DNA of 64,000 bases. It comes from Acinetobacter cumulans. GTDB taxonomy: Bacteria; Pseudomonadota; Gammaproteobacteria; Pseudomonadales; Moraxellaceae. The stretch covers positions 2,170,001 through 2,234,000 of the forward strand of contig NZ_CP035934.2 of assembly GCF_003024525.3 (NCBI RefSeq). The letters are read 5' to 3'. Positions 1 through 8,931 of this stretch are shown piece after piece. Positions within the stretch are counted from its first letter, which is position 1, and the number at the start of each line of letters is the position of its first letter. The position numbers and the translations under genes are program-made. The notes below the pieces were generated by a model. The model saw only the letters and a list, made by a program, of their open reading frames with translations. It was not told where the DNA came from and did no database searches.

Positions 1-106
1 GGACATGAAGTTTTGTCCATACAAATTCAAAACAAATACGAAGTGATTTCGTGATCAAACAAAAAGATCAAGTCTTACTTTGCACTGATTTTTAGTTACA
101 ATCGAG

Positions 107-147
107 CCTGAAAAATTGAAAACACATTCAATTTCAGGTGCTTTTTT
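107..147 (+). terminator. Probable rho-independent terminator of an upstream gene
   Basis: A hairpin (CCTGAAA...TTTCAGG with an AATTGAA/TTCAATT inner part) is followed by a T run at 142-147. The gene it would serve lies before the window. Confidence 0.45.
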
Positions 148-208
148 AGGCAATCTGACATTGTAAACAGCCCTTTCCAAATCGGTTGTTTTTATTTAGG
201 ACATAATC

Positions 209-1669
209 ATGGTTGAAGTTGAATTAAAATTTCAGATTCCAGAAGCACGACGCACAGCATTACTTAAAGCAATCGACCCAAAAAAATCAGAACAGATTCA
301 ACTTAAAGCCAAATATTTTGATACTGCCGATAAATTAATGGCACAACAACACGCAGCGATTCGCCAACGCTTAGAAGGAGATCGTTGGATACAAACGCTT
401 AAAGCAGCTGGCAAAACCCATATTGAGCGCTTTGAACATAATCTTGATTTAGGTATACACGAAAATGCACCTGAGCTTGACTTGTCTGTTTATCAGCAAC
501 ATACCGATGCCTTACAGGTACTAAAAAATGCGCTAGGCGATCAAGTTGATCAACTACAACTACAGTTTGAAACTGATATTCTGCGTACATGCCGTGTGAT
601 TCAATACGAAGATGCTGAAATTGAAGTTAGTCTAGATGTGGGCTGTATTCGTACTCAACATGCAGAAGAAATTGTGCATGAAGTCGAGTTTGAGTTAAAA
701 CAGGGTTCAATTCAGTCTTTACTGGCATTTTGCTTTGAATGGGTTAAAAAATATCAACTTTGGCTAGATGTTCGCAGTAAAGCTGAAATTGGAAATTTAT
801 TGGTTGCCTCGCAAGTGGTTAGCCCTGCGGTCGTTGCCAAAGACTTTGTACTAAGTAAAAAAGAACCTGCAAGCCAAAATTTAAAGACTTTAGTTGCACA
901 GCAAATGCAACATTTACTGCCGAATATTGCGGCCATTTCTGCATCTGTTGCCACCCCTGAGCACATGCAAGAAGCTCGCACTGCCCTCAAACATTTACAA
1001 TTAACCATTAGCTTATTTAAAGATTGGAACCCAGATGTTTCTGACAAATGGGGCTATCAATTAGAGGCTTTTAAGCAACAGTTTGACCAATTACAACACT
1101 TCGAACACATGCGCGATACGCTGGGTGCTTTTTTACAAAATCCAACGACTGCAGAGAATTTGGCCAAAGACATATTATATGCCAAAGAAAAACTCGGAAA
1201 TTTGGTTAAATCGACCCTCAATGTGCATCATTATTTAGAACTGATGATGTTCAGCCTCAATGAAACCCAGCATGTACAAAGCCATGACTTAAAATGGTTT
1301 GCACACAACACATTGCAACAGCAATACAAGTTACTACAAGACAGTTTAAACCTTGCCGACATCACTGATTTTGAAAGCTTAGATGTGCTGGCTCGACATA
1401 TTCAAGAGCTCAAATTTAGCTTCCCAATTTTAACCTCTATTTACGATGTAAAAAATCTACAGAAGTATGGTAAAGCACTGAATGATGCACAATTAGCAGC
1501 CCATGAATATCAGGTTTTATCTACATCTGCTCAATACATTCAACAAACTGAGCTAGAAGCCAGTGATTGGTTTGTACTCGGCTGGTTAACGGCGAAACAA
1601 GAAGTGTACGCACAGCGCCTACTGGAAGCGACTGAACAATTTTTAGTAAGTCGTAAATTGATTAAATAA
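209..1669 (+). CDS. CYTH and CHAD domain protein (inorganic triphosphatase-like)
   Basis: The N-terminus has the CYTH signature ExExK (EVELK, residues 3-7), followed by basic and acidic strands typical of the triphosphate tunnel fold to about residue 200. Residues from about 220 to 480 are helical and His-rich, as in CHAD domains, which bind polyphosphate. The family includes E. coli YgiF, which hydrolyses inorganic triphosphate; cytosolic location is expected because no signal peptide is seen. The ATG at 209 follows TTAGGA at a suitable distance. The gene stands alone with a strong terminator behind it. The domain call is firm; the substrate is inferred from the family. Confidence 0.85.
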   Translation: MVEVELKFQIPEARRTALLKAIDPKKSEQIQLKAKYFDTADKLMAQQHAAIRQRLEGDRWIQTLKAAGKTHIERFEHNLDLGIHENAPELDLSVYQQHTDALQVLKNALGDQVDQLQLQFETDILRTCRVIQYEDAEIEVSLDVGCIRTQHAEEIVHEVEFELKQGSIQSLLAFCFEWVKKYQLWLDVRSKAEIGNLLVASQVVSPAVVAKDFVLSKKEPASQNLKTLVAQQMQHLLPNIAAISASVATPEHMQEARTALKHLQLTISLFKDWNPDVSDKWGYQLEAFKQQFDQLQHFEHMRDTLGAFLQNPTTAENLAKDILYAKEKLGNLVKSTLNVHHYLELMMFSLNETQHVQSHDLKWFAHNTLQQQYKLLQDSLNLADITDFESLDVLARHIQELKFSFPILTSIYDVKNLQKYGKALNDAQLAAHEYQVLSTSAQYIQQTELEASDWFVLGWLTAKQEVYAQRLLEATEQFLVSRKLIK

Positions 1670-1696
1670 TTGAGCAAAATAACTTTGCCCTTTAAT

Positions 1697-1723
1697 AAAA
1701 AGCAGACTGATGTCTGCTTTTTT
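1697..1723 (+). terminator. Rho-independent terminator
   Basis: AAAAAGCAGAC-TGAT-GTCTGCTTTTTT hairpin directly after the CYTH/CHAD gene. The A and T flanks on both sides make it usable in either direction, so it may also stop the convergent gene at 1787. Confidence 0.85.
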
Positions 1724-1786
1724 ATGCACTAAATGGATTGTCATGTAGTCCGCTAGATACGGCGTATTGAAACTGCATTGATCTGC

Positions 1787-2419
1787 TTAACGATTTTTCC
1801 CAAATACCTTCCATGTGTTGTTATCTGCCAATGCATCTGCATAACTATCACTACGCTGCTTACGGGGTTTATCGCGTGCATCCACCAACTTAAAATCAGG
1901 CTCTACACTCAACACAATACCATTCACATAGAAACGTGTTCGTGTGTAATCACTTTGCCCATGCTGAAAAACATACGTTCTTAAATCAATAAATTCGCGA
2001 TGCGCAACCAGTACTGCCGTATCATCACTGTCTAACCAACGACGCATAGCCAAGACCTGCTCTGCCTCATATTGGCCACATTTTTCAATCAAACTCGCAA
2101 TACCACGAAAGCTTTTAGATTCTTTGGCTCTGGTTTTATTAATTCGTATACGATCTACATGAAAATAAAACAGCGGTAGATTTAAATGACTGGGTAAATG
2201 AATGGCATCAATCAACTCATCCTCCATAAAAGGTTGAAACAGGTCTTGTGCTCTTTCAATGAGACCTGTCCATTGTTGATAGTATTCATCCACCTCTGCC
2301 TGAGTTCCATAATAAATTGGCAAGCCTTCTACATTGGCTAAATTTGCAGGTGGCCAAATGTTTTGACGTAATAAGGCAATATCACTTTTTAGACTTTGTA
2401 CCGCTATGGCATCTTGCAT
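1787..2419 (-). CDS. Conserved hypothetical protein, 210 aa
   Basis: I do not recognise a named domain. The protein is soluble, without signal peptide or membrane segment, rich in Arg, Asp and aromatic residues, with a basic C-terminus (DARDKPRKQRSDSY near residue 185). It begins at an ATG and is convergent with the CYTH/CHAD gene and divergent from the DUF3144 gene. Codon usage looks like that of neighbours, so it is probably a real Acinetobacter gene of unknown role. Confidence 0.7.
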   Translation of the reverse strand: MQDAIAVQSLKSDIALLRQNIWPPANLANVEGLPIYYGTQAEVDEYYQQWTGLIERAQDLFQPFMEDELIDAIHLPSHLNLPLFYFHVDRIRINKTRAKESKSFRGIASLIEKCGQYEAEQVLAMRRWLDSDDTAVLVAHREFIDLRTYVFQHGQSDYTRTRFYVNGIVLSVEPDFKLVDARDKPRKQRSDSYADALADNNTWKVFGKNR

Positions 2420-2529
2420 AAAGCATCCATTTTATTGCTTAGGCTATTTTTAGATTAAGTCAAAGGTTTAGTTTCTGCAAGGCTTTGCCTATAATTAAGC
2501 TTTAAGATTTTAGATGTCAGGAAAAATTC

Positions 2530-2925
2530 ATGGTTCAAAAGATTGATGCAACCGATGTAACCGAAGAAGAAGCGTTAAATGCGGCATTCTTTGAACGTGC
2601 AGATGAATTTATTAAACTCGCAAATGAATTTAGCCGTGTAGAAAAAGGCAGTGAAGAAAAACCTGCTGAAAAACGTGGCCAAATTAGTGCTGCTATGCTG
2701 TTTGGTACAGCGCGTTTTAATACGTGGGTGGCTGCCAACAACTTCAAAGATGGCAATGAAATGCGTGATGCCAAAGAGCAAGTGATGTCTTATGTATTAC
2801 AGCAATTCCAAATGATGCTTGAAGACAACTACGACGAATATTGCGACCAGTTTGAAAACTACCTACGCTTCCGCCATAACGAAGAATTCCATGCCAATAA
2901 GCATAACCACGATCATAATCACTAA
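2530..2925 (+). CDS. DUF3144 family protein
   Basis: The 131-aa acidic protein contains the FFERADEFIKLAN core (residues about 21-33) and the FNTWVAANNF stretch that I associate with DUF3144, a small soluble family of unknown function in gammaproteobacteria. The C-terminus ends in a His/Asn-rich tail (HANKHNHDHNH) that could bind metal, although this is only compositional. An AGGA ribosome site precedes the ATG at 2530, and a terminator follows the stop by about 10 bases, so it appears to be a single-gene unit. Confidence 0.8.
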   Translation: MVQKIDATDVTEEEALNAAFFERADEFIKLANEFSRVEKGSEEKPAEKRGQISAAMLFGTARFNTWVAANNFKDGNEMRDAKEQVMSYVLQQFQMMLEDNYDEYCDQFENYLRFRHNEEFHANKHNHDHNH

Positions 2926-2932
2926 GTGATCG

Positions 2933-2966
2933 AATAAAGCTCCCCCTTGGGAGCTTTATTGTTTTT
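2933..2966 (+). terminator. Rho-independent terminator
   Basis: AATAAAGCTCCC/GGGAGCTTTATT hairpin followed by GTTTTTG, just after the DUF3144 gene. Confidence 0.85.
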
Positions 2967-3081
2967 GTCACCGCCTCAAAGCTGTAAAAACACCCATTTG
3001 TCACTTTTTTATGATGTTTTGCTGTTTTATCGGCCCAGACCTTTTATATTAAAAATAGATTGCTGCAAACAAAGGACAGTC

Positions 3082-4146
3082 ATGCATCAGCTCGGTTTTT
3101 CAATAATTGATGCCCACATTCATCAATGGGACCCGTATCACACGCCCCATGCAGCCAAAATGGCTGTTAAGCTTTTGGGTAAGCATCCCTATTTACTCGA
3201 CAAAATGATCCGTCTTGTACAACCCGATGACCTGATTGAAACTGTTGGCCTAACTCAACACGTGACAGCACCTTATTTACCCAAAAACTATAAAGCTGAT
3301 CTTGGCCACTATGATGTAGATAAAGTTGTGCATGTTGAAGCCAATTGGCATCATCAAAAAGGCAAAGCGGTGGTGGCTGAAACGGAATTTGTTTCAGCAT
3401 TGGATTTTCAAGCCCAGCATTTGACCTTGGCTGGCATTGTAGGTACTGCAGATCCACATGATGCTAACTTTAAAAAAATTTTAAAACTACACCAAGCAGC
3501 ATCACCGCTATTTCGTGGTATTCGTAAAATGGCGGCCTACCATGAAGACCCTAAAATTCATGCATGGACAGATGATCCGCATTTATATACCAATACAAAA
3601 TTTATGAAGGGTTTTGAAGCCTTAGCTTCAATGAATTTAAGCTTTGATGCATGGGCATATTCCAGCCAACTACCTGACATTGTCCAATTGGCCAAAAGCT
3701 TTCCAGAAACATCTATTGTACTCGATCACTTTGGTACACCAGCAGGCCTTTTTGGCTCTGTGGGTTCACATACGGGATTAACCAAAACAGCGCGTGAAAA
3801 TATTCTGTTCCATTGGCAAGAAGACATGGCTGAATTAGCAAGTTTGCCCAATGTTTACACCAAAATGTCTGGGCTATTTATGCCAATTTTGGGTCATCAA
3901 TTTCATAAAGAAAAACGGCTGGCCAGCAAAACTGAAGTATTTGATTTGGCTTATCCTTTAATTAGTCATGTTTTACAATGCTTTGGCCCTTATCGGATCA
4001 TGTTTGCCTCAAACTTCCCAATGGATAGCGTCAGTACCAGTTTGGTCAATATTATTGATGCTTTTAGCGATGCTATAGCCGTATCACATCCAGAGGCTTT
4101 AAGCCTCATATTTCGTGATAATGCCAAACAGTTCTATCGCCTGTAA
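3082..4146 (+). CDS. Amidohydrolase family protein (COG3618-like)
   Basis: The metal-dependent hydrolase fold is shown by the HxH motif in IIDAHIHQWDP (residues 8-18), a conserved VLDHFGTP strand near residue 215 and the late Asp in MFASNFPMD near 310. This matches the amidohydrolase_2 type, which includes lactonases and decarboxylases; the substrate cannot be told. The open frame extends upstream to 2947, but that extension runs through a terminator, and the ATG at 3082 has AAAGGACAG just upstream, so I place the start there (354 aa). No signal peptide. It is a single gene ending near a bidirectional terminator. Confidence 0.8.
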   Translation: MHQLGFSIIDAHIHQWDPYHTPHAAKMAVKLLGKHPYLLDKMIRLVQPDDLIETVGLTQHVTAPYLPKNYKADLGHYDVDKVVHVEANWHHQKGKAVVAETEFVSALDFQAQHLTLAGIVGTADPHDANFKKILKLHQAASPLFRGIRKMAAYHEDPKIHAWTDDPHLYTNTKFMKGFEALASMNLSFDAWAYSSQLPDIVQLAKSFPETSIVLDHFGTPAGLFGSVGSHTGLTKTARENILFHWQEDMAELASLPNVYTKMSGLFMPILGHQFHKEKRLASKTEVFDLAYPLISHVLQCFGPYRIMFASNFPMDSVSTSLVNIIDAFSDAIAVSHPEALSLIFRDNAKQFYRL

Positions 4147-4214
4147 AACCATAATTGAAGTTTAGTTTGTGCTGTAGTCATTCAGACTCCCAATCACACA
4201 TAAAGCACATTAGC

Positions 4215-4258
4215 AGTAACAATAAAAAAGTGCCCTGAGGCGCTTTTTTATTGTTACT
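4215..4258. terminator. Bidirectional rho-independent terminator
   Basis: Long hairpin AGTAACAATAAAAAAGTGCC...GCGCTTTTTTATTGTTACT between two convergent genes, with A runs on one arm and T runs on the other. Confidence 0.85.
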
Positions 4259-4268
4259 TTTTAGAAAA

Positions 4269-7052
4269 TTAATCTTTCTTCAACGCTGAAGGTGGTTGAT
4301 TAATGGTTTTACCATATTGGTCTGCCATTACCTCGACCAAGCCATCTAAATGAATATATTTTTGAATCACTGCATCAATATCTGCTTTGGTTAATTTTGC
4401 AATCGCCTGATCACGCTCTTCACGTTCAGCCAAAGTACGACCATGTTCCATCTGTGGAATAAGCATTGAATGAATACGGCGCTCATCTTCTAAAGCAGTG
4501 ACACGCTTTTTCAGCATACTGGCTTTGGCCGCTTCAACTTCTTGTTCGGTCACACCTTTTGACAGCATTTCATTCAATACTTTATGTACTGCTTGAGACA
4601 CTTGTGCCGACTTGCCCGCAGTATAGTTTGCCCCAATGCCCAAAGCACCTGAGTCTTTCCAACTACTGAAGTTTAAAGAGCTGTTAAAGCCATATACCAA
4701 TGCATTCTTTTCACGTAGCTCTTGCGCTAAACGAGACGACAACTGCGAATCGCCTAAAATATGACGGAAGACTTGTAATGCTGGCATATCTACATGATAT
4801 GAACCTACTGGAAAAGTCAATACTGCCTGATAACTACCAAATTCACGTTGCTCCGAAAGCACATGAACTTTTGTTGCATTTAATGCAGTATAGTCCGACT
4901 CCAAACGCTCAAAAGGTTCTTTGGTTGACCATTGCGAGAATTCTTTTTTCAGCAATTTTTGCATATTTTTAGCATCAAAATCACCAGTGACTGCAATATT
5001 AACGCGCTGTGTTTTAAAGAACTGTTGATACAGTTGCATTACCTGCTCGCGAGTGGCTGACTCATACTGCTTTTTAACCAAATCAGGTTCAAAGTGATAG
5101 CGTAAATCACCCGGTTGATACTTTTCTAACATTCGTGACAAGGTCATACCTACCACAGTATCCGGCTCTGTATATGGACGATCTAAACTTGAAATACTTT
5201 GTGATTTAATTAAATCAAACTGGCTTTGTTCAAATGTTGGCGCTTTCACCACCGCCATAAAGTATTTAAAAAATTCGTCAAATTTTTCTTTTTTGGCCGA
5301 AAGTTGCAAGCTTAGTCCATTCGAACTTGCACTCACTGAAGCACCACCACCACTTTCAATAATTTTATCCGTGATGTCTTGCAGGCTTTGCTCAGCCGAT
5401 GCTCTAAATAGCAAGTATGCAGTCAGGTCTAATACCTCACCTTTATTCATCAGAGATTGCGCTGTACCAAAGTCCAAGGCAATCGTGGCATAGGTCTTAT
5501 CATCACGTGTCTGTGTTGGGAACAGTGCGTATTGAATGCCATTTTTGAGTTTGCCACGTTGGATTTGTTGTTCTTTCGAAGTCAAATAACCTTTCGATTG
5601 TTCAACATATTGTTTTACCTCAGCCTGATAGGAAGCAACATCTTTTAAAGGCTCTTCCTTAGCTATAGTTGCATCTAAGGTTTGAGCATGCTCTGCCACT
5701 TTTTGTGTTTGTGCTTTTTTCTGATCTTCAGGCGTTGGTAAAATATTACCTACAATACGATTTTCAGGCACTAAAAATGCCTTATAGGTACGATTGACTT
5801 CGTCGACGGTCATTTTTTGCAAATCGTCTAAATCTTTAAAATATTTAGCCCAATTACCATCATAAGCCACATAATAATCACTAATACGTGTACCTATTGC
5901 CGATGCATTATTTTTAATGGAATCGGCCTGATTACGCGTCATCGCTTTTACCCGATTTAGCTCAGCATCATTAAATGCTTGAGTCTGTTCAACCCCTTTA
6001 TTTAAAGTGGTTTGAACCTGTTGTGCATTTTGGTTTGGCGCATACACTGCACCCATGAACACCAAGTTAAAATCTCGGTCTAACCATGTACTTGACTGTA
6101 CGGCGTTCGCAATTCCAGTTTCTACAACATCTTTATACAAATGGCCACTAGGTTGTAATGAATAAAGCACAGGAGATACAGATAAAGCTGTTGTAATCGC
6201 ATCATCCGCGCCATTCAAATAAATATTGAATTTGGCTAAATCACTACCCTTTTGTACGCTAAATTCACGTTGTTTAATATCTTTACCACGAATGGTTGGC
6301 ACTTTAGGTTGTGCAGGTACAGCTCGAGATGCAATTGGGCTAAATTGTGCATCAATTTGCTTCAATACTGCTTGTGCATCAAATTTACCAGACAGCACCA
6401 TCACCGCGTTATTAGGCGCATACCAAGTACGATAAAATGAATTTAACTCTTGCATCTTGATCGATTGCAGTTCGTTTAAATCACCAATCGGCAAGCGTCC
6501 TAAATATTGATTGCCATAAGCTGATTTAAAAATTTGATCCATCAGCACAGAAAAAGGCTGATCTAGACGAATTTCACGTTCACGCTTCACAATGGCAATT
6601 TCTGAAGGGACATATTTTTCTTGTAAGACCAGCTTATCCATGCGCTCAGCTTCTAAATGAATAACTTCATTGAGTACGCTCTGCTCAGGACGAATTATAT
6701 TGGTATATTTTGTTGAATAGTAATCTGTACTGGCATTGGTACCTAGAGTGTACTGATCTAAACGGCGATGAAACTCTTCACCTTTAATATTTTGCGTACC
6801 CTTAAATGCCAAATGTTCTAATAGATGCGCCAAACCACCTTTACCTTGCGGATCATTCAATGAGCCCGTACGGTAAATGGTATTCATAAATACTTTATTT
6901 TCTTTATCATTCGGGGCAAGAATAATTCGAAAACCGTTGTCTAATGTATATTCTTGAATGTTATTGTCTGTTTTGATTAAAACAGGTTGTGCGAGCACTG
7001 CGCTAGTTGAAGCCAACAAAAAAAGCGACAGCGTGAGTTGTTTTAAACGCAT
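4269..7052 (-). CDS. Periplasmic M16 family zinc protease (PqqL/FusC-like)
   Basis: A 927-aa two-lobed M16 (pitrilysin/insulinase) peptidase. A signal peptide is clear (MRLKQLTLSLFLLASTSAVLAQ), so the protein is likely periplasmic. The inverted zinc motif HxxEH is HLLEH at residues 76-80, and the distal Glu lies in HLEAERMDKL near residue 155. The C-terminal half repeats the fold without the zinc motif. Length and layout are close to E. coli PqqL and Pectobacterium FusC, M16 proteases that cleave imported ferredoxin for iron. A Fur-box-like palindrome sits about 55 bases upstream, which fits an iron role, but no TonB receptor gene is adjacent. The peptidase family is certain; the FusC-type role is inference. 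Confidence 0.88.
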   Translation of the reverse strand: MRLKQLTLSLFLLASTSAVLAQPVLIKTDNNIQEYTLDNGFRIILAPNDKENKVFMNTIYRTGSLNDPQGKGGLAHLLEHLAFKGTQNIKGEEFHRRLDQYTLGTNASTDYYSTKYTNIIRPEQSVLNEVIHLEAERMDKLVLQEKYVPSEIAIVKREREIRLDQPFSVLMDQIFKSAYGNQYLGRLPIGDLNELQSIKMQELNSFYRTWYAPNNAVMVLSGKFDAQAVLKQIDAQFSPIASRAVPAQPKVPTIRGKDIKQREFSVQKGSDLAKFNIYLNGADDAITTALSVSPVLYSLQPSGHLYKDVVETGIANAVQSSTWLDRDFNLVFMGAVYAPNQNAQQVQTTLNKGVEQTQAFNDAELNRVKAMTRNQADSIKNNASAIGTRISDYYVAYDGNWAKYFKDLDDLQKMTVDEVNRTYKAFLVPENRIVGNILPTPEDQKKAQTQKVAEHAQTLDATIAKEEPLKDVASYQAEVKQYVEQSKGYLTSKEQQIQRGKLKNGIQYALFPTQTRDDKTYATIALDFGTAQSLMNKGEVLDLTAYLLFRASAEQSLQDITDKIIESGGGASVSASSNGLSLQLSAKKEKFDEFFKYFMAVVKAPTFEQSQFDLIKSQSISSLDRPYTEPDTVVGMTLSRMLEKYQPGDLRYHFEPDLVKKQYESATREQVMQLYQQFFKTQRVNIAVTGDFDAKNMQKLLKKEFSQWSTKEPFERLESDYTALNATKVHVLSEQREFGSYQAVLTFPVGSYHVDMPALQVFRHILGDSQLSSRLAQELREKNALVYGFNSSLNFSSWKDSGALGIGANYTAGKSAQVSQAVHKVLNEMLSKGVTEQEVEAAKASMLKKRVTALEDERRIHSMLIPQMEHGRTLAEREERDQAIAKLTKADIDAVIQKYIHLDGLVEVMADQYGKTINQPPSALKKD

Positions 7053-7105
7053 ATTTATTTATAAACCTTCATGTAACATTCAATTATTCTATGTTGCAAT
7101 TATAA

Positions 7106-7124
7106 GAGAATGATTCTCATTTTA
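7106..7124. promoter_or_regulatory. Fur-box-like operator upstream of the M16 protease
   Basis: GAGAATGATTCTCATTTTA contains a perfect GAGAA-TGA-TTCTC inverted repeat and matches 14 of 19 positions of the classical Fur box GATAATGATAATCATTATC. It lies 54-72 bases before the protease ATG (minus strand), in the region expected for its promoter. Confidence 0.65.
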
Positions 7125-7275
7125 TAGTGAATTTTATGTTATTTATTAAATTATTTTGTCTTTTAAGCACTTATCTTCCTGTTTGTATGCAGTAGCATCA
7201 TTAGTTTGGACACATATCAACCATTCAGAAATAAATACAGCACTTAAAAGACCCACACTAAAATGTATATAACAA

Positions 7276-8112
7276 TTAAACTTGATCTACATTAATCTCA
7301 GCTTGCATATATAACTTTGCATAACCCGCAATTTCAATCCGATCATTGTCCAACAAGGTGCAATATAATGCCCCACCACGTGCAGAAGCTTGATATGCAA
7401 GTAACGAATTTTTCAACAGTTTCTCTGCCCACAGAGGCGCAATTGCAGTATGAATTGAACCCGTCACAGGGTCTTCATTAATGCCATTGGCTGGAGCAAA
7501 ATAACGTGATACGCAGTCATATTGTTCACCCAATGAGGTAATCGCAACATCAGTTGGCGATTGTAATTCAGATGCCGTAATCGCCGTGCGTATCTTCCCT
7601 AAGGTTTTAAGCAATTCTAAGTTGGGCTGTTCATCGAGCACATCTTGTACACTTTCATACTCCACAATATAAGCTTGGGCATTTAAATACACATTTTTAA
7701 AAGGCTTAGTGAGCGCTTGGCGTAATTCATCTGGGTATTCAGTCACCAGACTGGCTTTGCGCTGTGGAAAATTCATTTTAATTTTGCCATCTGCTTCTTG
7801 TTCCACAATAAAAATACCCAAATTTTTAACGTGAAAATAAATCTTTTTGGCTGATGTATAGTCTTTAAACAAGACAAAACTACTGGCTAAAGTTGCATGG
7901 CCACAAAAATCAACTTCTGTTGTGGGTGTAAACCACCGAATTTCAAAGTTTTCTGCATCTATCGACTTAACAAATGCCGTTTCAGATAAGTTATTTTCCA
8001 ATGCAATATTTTGCATAAGCTCATCGCCGAGCCATTCATCCAATACCAATACCGCAGCTGGATTTCCTTTAAATAACGCATCTGTAAACGCGTCCACTTG
8101 ATACATTTTCAT
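7276..8112 (-). CDS. PhzF family isomerase
   Basis: The 278-aa protein has the PhzF/DapF-like fold signatures: QVDAFTDALFKGNPAAV at the N-terminus, NLSETAFV with the catalytic Glu at about residue 45, FCGHATLASS near residue 70 and DPVTGSIHTAIAPLW near 210. The founder PhzF isomerises a phenazine precursor, but most homologues, as here with no phenazine genes nearby, have unknown substrates. The two paired halves match the family length of 260-300 aa. The ATG at 8112 starts the conserved motif, so the start is secure. Confidence 0.88.
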   Translation of the reverse strand: MKMYQVDAFTDALFKGNPAAVLVLDEWLGDELMQNIALENNLSETAFVKSIDAENFEIRWFTPTTEVDFCGHATLASSFVLFKDYTSAKKIYFHVKNLGIFIVEQEADGKIKMNFPQRKASLVTEYPDELRQALTKPFKNVYLNAQAYIVEYESVQDVLDEQPNLELLKTLGKIRTAITASELQSPTDVAITSLGEQYDCVSRYFAPANGINEDPVTGSIHTAIAPLWAEKLLKNSLLAYQASARGGALYCTLLDNDRIEIAGYAKLYMQAEINVDQV

Positions 8113-8229
8113 GGTTTAAATTCCAAATAAACTGTCTGTATTTTATGAGCTTTTATGCATTCATATTGCCTAATATGCTATATGTTATGTAACAACCCGC
8201 TAAATTTTCGTCATCTATTTCTATAAATT

Positions 8230-8811
8230 ATGAATGAGCTTAATTTACACCCACATTTACTCCCTGTCCCTTTAGAAAAGGCCTATCGCTTACTCAATCA
8301 CGGCCCAACAGTTTTGGTTTCTGCGCAAGATCAAACGCATACAGGAGTCATGACAGCGGCCTGTCCAGTCGAGTTTAAGCCTGCCAAAGTTAGTGTAGTG
8401 CTCGATAAAAGCACCATGACCCGAAGCATCATTGAAAATTCTGGCCACTTTGTGTTGCAAGTTCCCAATTTAAAACAGCTTAAAATGGTTTATGCGCTGG
8501 GTATGATGAGCCAACACGATGCGCCTGAAAAACTACGCCAATGTGGCGTCAATTTATTTCATTTTCCACATTCAACCCTGCCCGCTGTTGACGGTTGCTC
8601 GGCATGGTTATTATGCAAACTCATCCATGAACCGCACCATCAGCAACAACATGATTTGTTTATAGGTGAAGTGATTCATGCCTATGCAGATGAACGCATT
8701 TTTAGGGATGGCCATTGGTTATTTGATCAAGCTTCAGATGATTGGAAAAGCTTACATCATGTCGCTGGCGGTCATTTTTACACCATTGGTCAAGCCGTGT
8801 CAGTTGAATAA
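8230..8811 (+). CDS. Flavin reductase-like (FMN-binding) domain protein
   Basis: Residues 25-100 show the split-barrel FMN-binding pattern of the flavin reductase-like/flavoredoxin family: TVLVSAQ, THTGVMTAACPVEF, SVVLDKSTMTRSIIENSGHFVLQVP. The length of 193 aa fits the family. It probably binds FMN and acts as a small cytosolic oxidoreductase; the partner is unknown. It is divergent from the PhzF gene and convergent with the acyltransferase gene. Confidence 0.8.
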   Translation: MNELNLHPHLLPVPLEKAYRLLNHGPTVLVSAQDQTHTGVMTAACPVEFKPAKVSVVLDKSTMTRSIIENSGHFVLQVPNLKQLKMVYALGMMSQHDAPEKLRQCGVNLFHFPHSTLPAVDGCSAWLLCKLIHEPHHQQQHDLFIGEVIHAYADERIFRDGHWLFDQASDDWKSLHHVAGGHFYTIGQAVSVE

Positions 8812-8931
8812 CATAGTTTCGCAACACTTCTACAAATACAGCGCATATCTATGCTAGTGATTTGTTCATATGCAATGCTTTCACGTTGGAATCAACGCGA
8901 AAGCTCAACCATAATCTTTTAAGTTTAAAAT

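Noticed and set aside
2744..3004. Minus-strand frame over the DUF3144 gene end
   Set aside because: It is a shadow of the DUF3144 gene, includes the terminator hairpin and has no domain.
8879..8906. Hairpin between the flavin reductase-like and acyltransferase genes as a terminator
   Set aside because: The stem GCTTTC.CGTTG/CAACG.GAAAGC is good, but no T run follows on either strand, so I did not list it.
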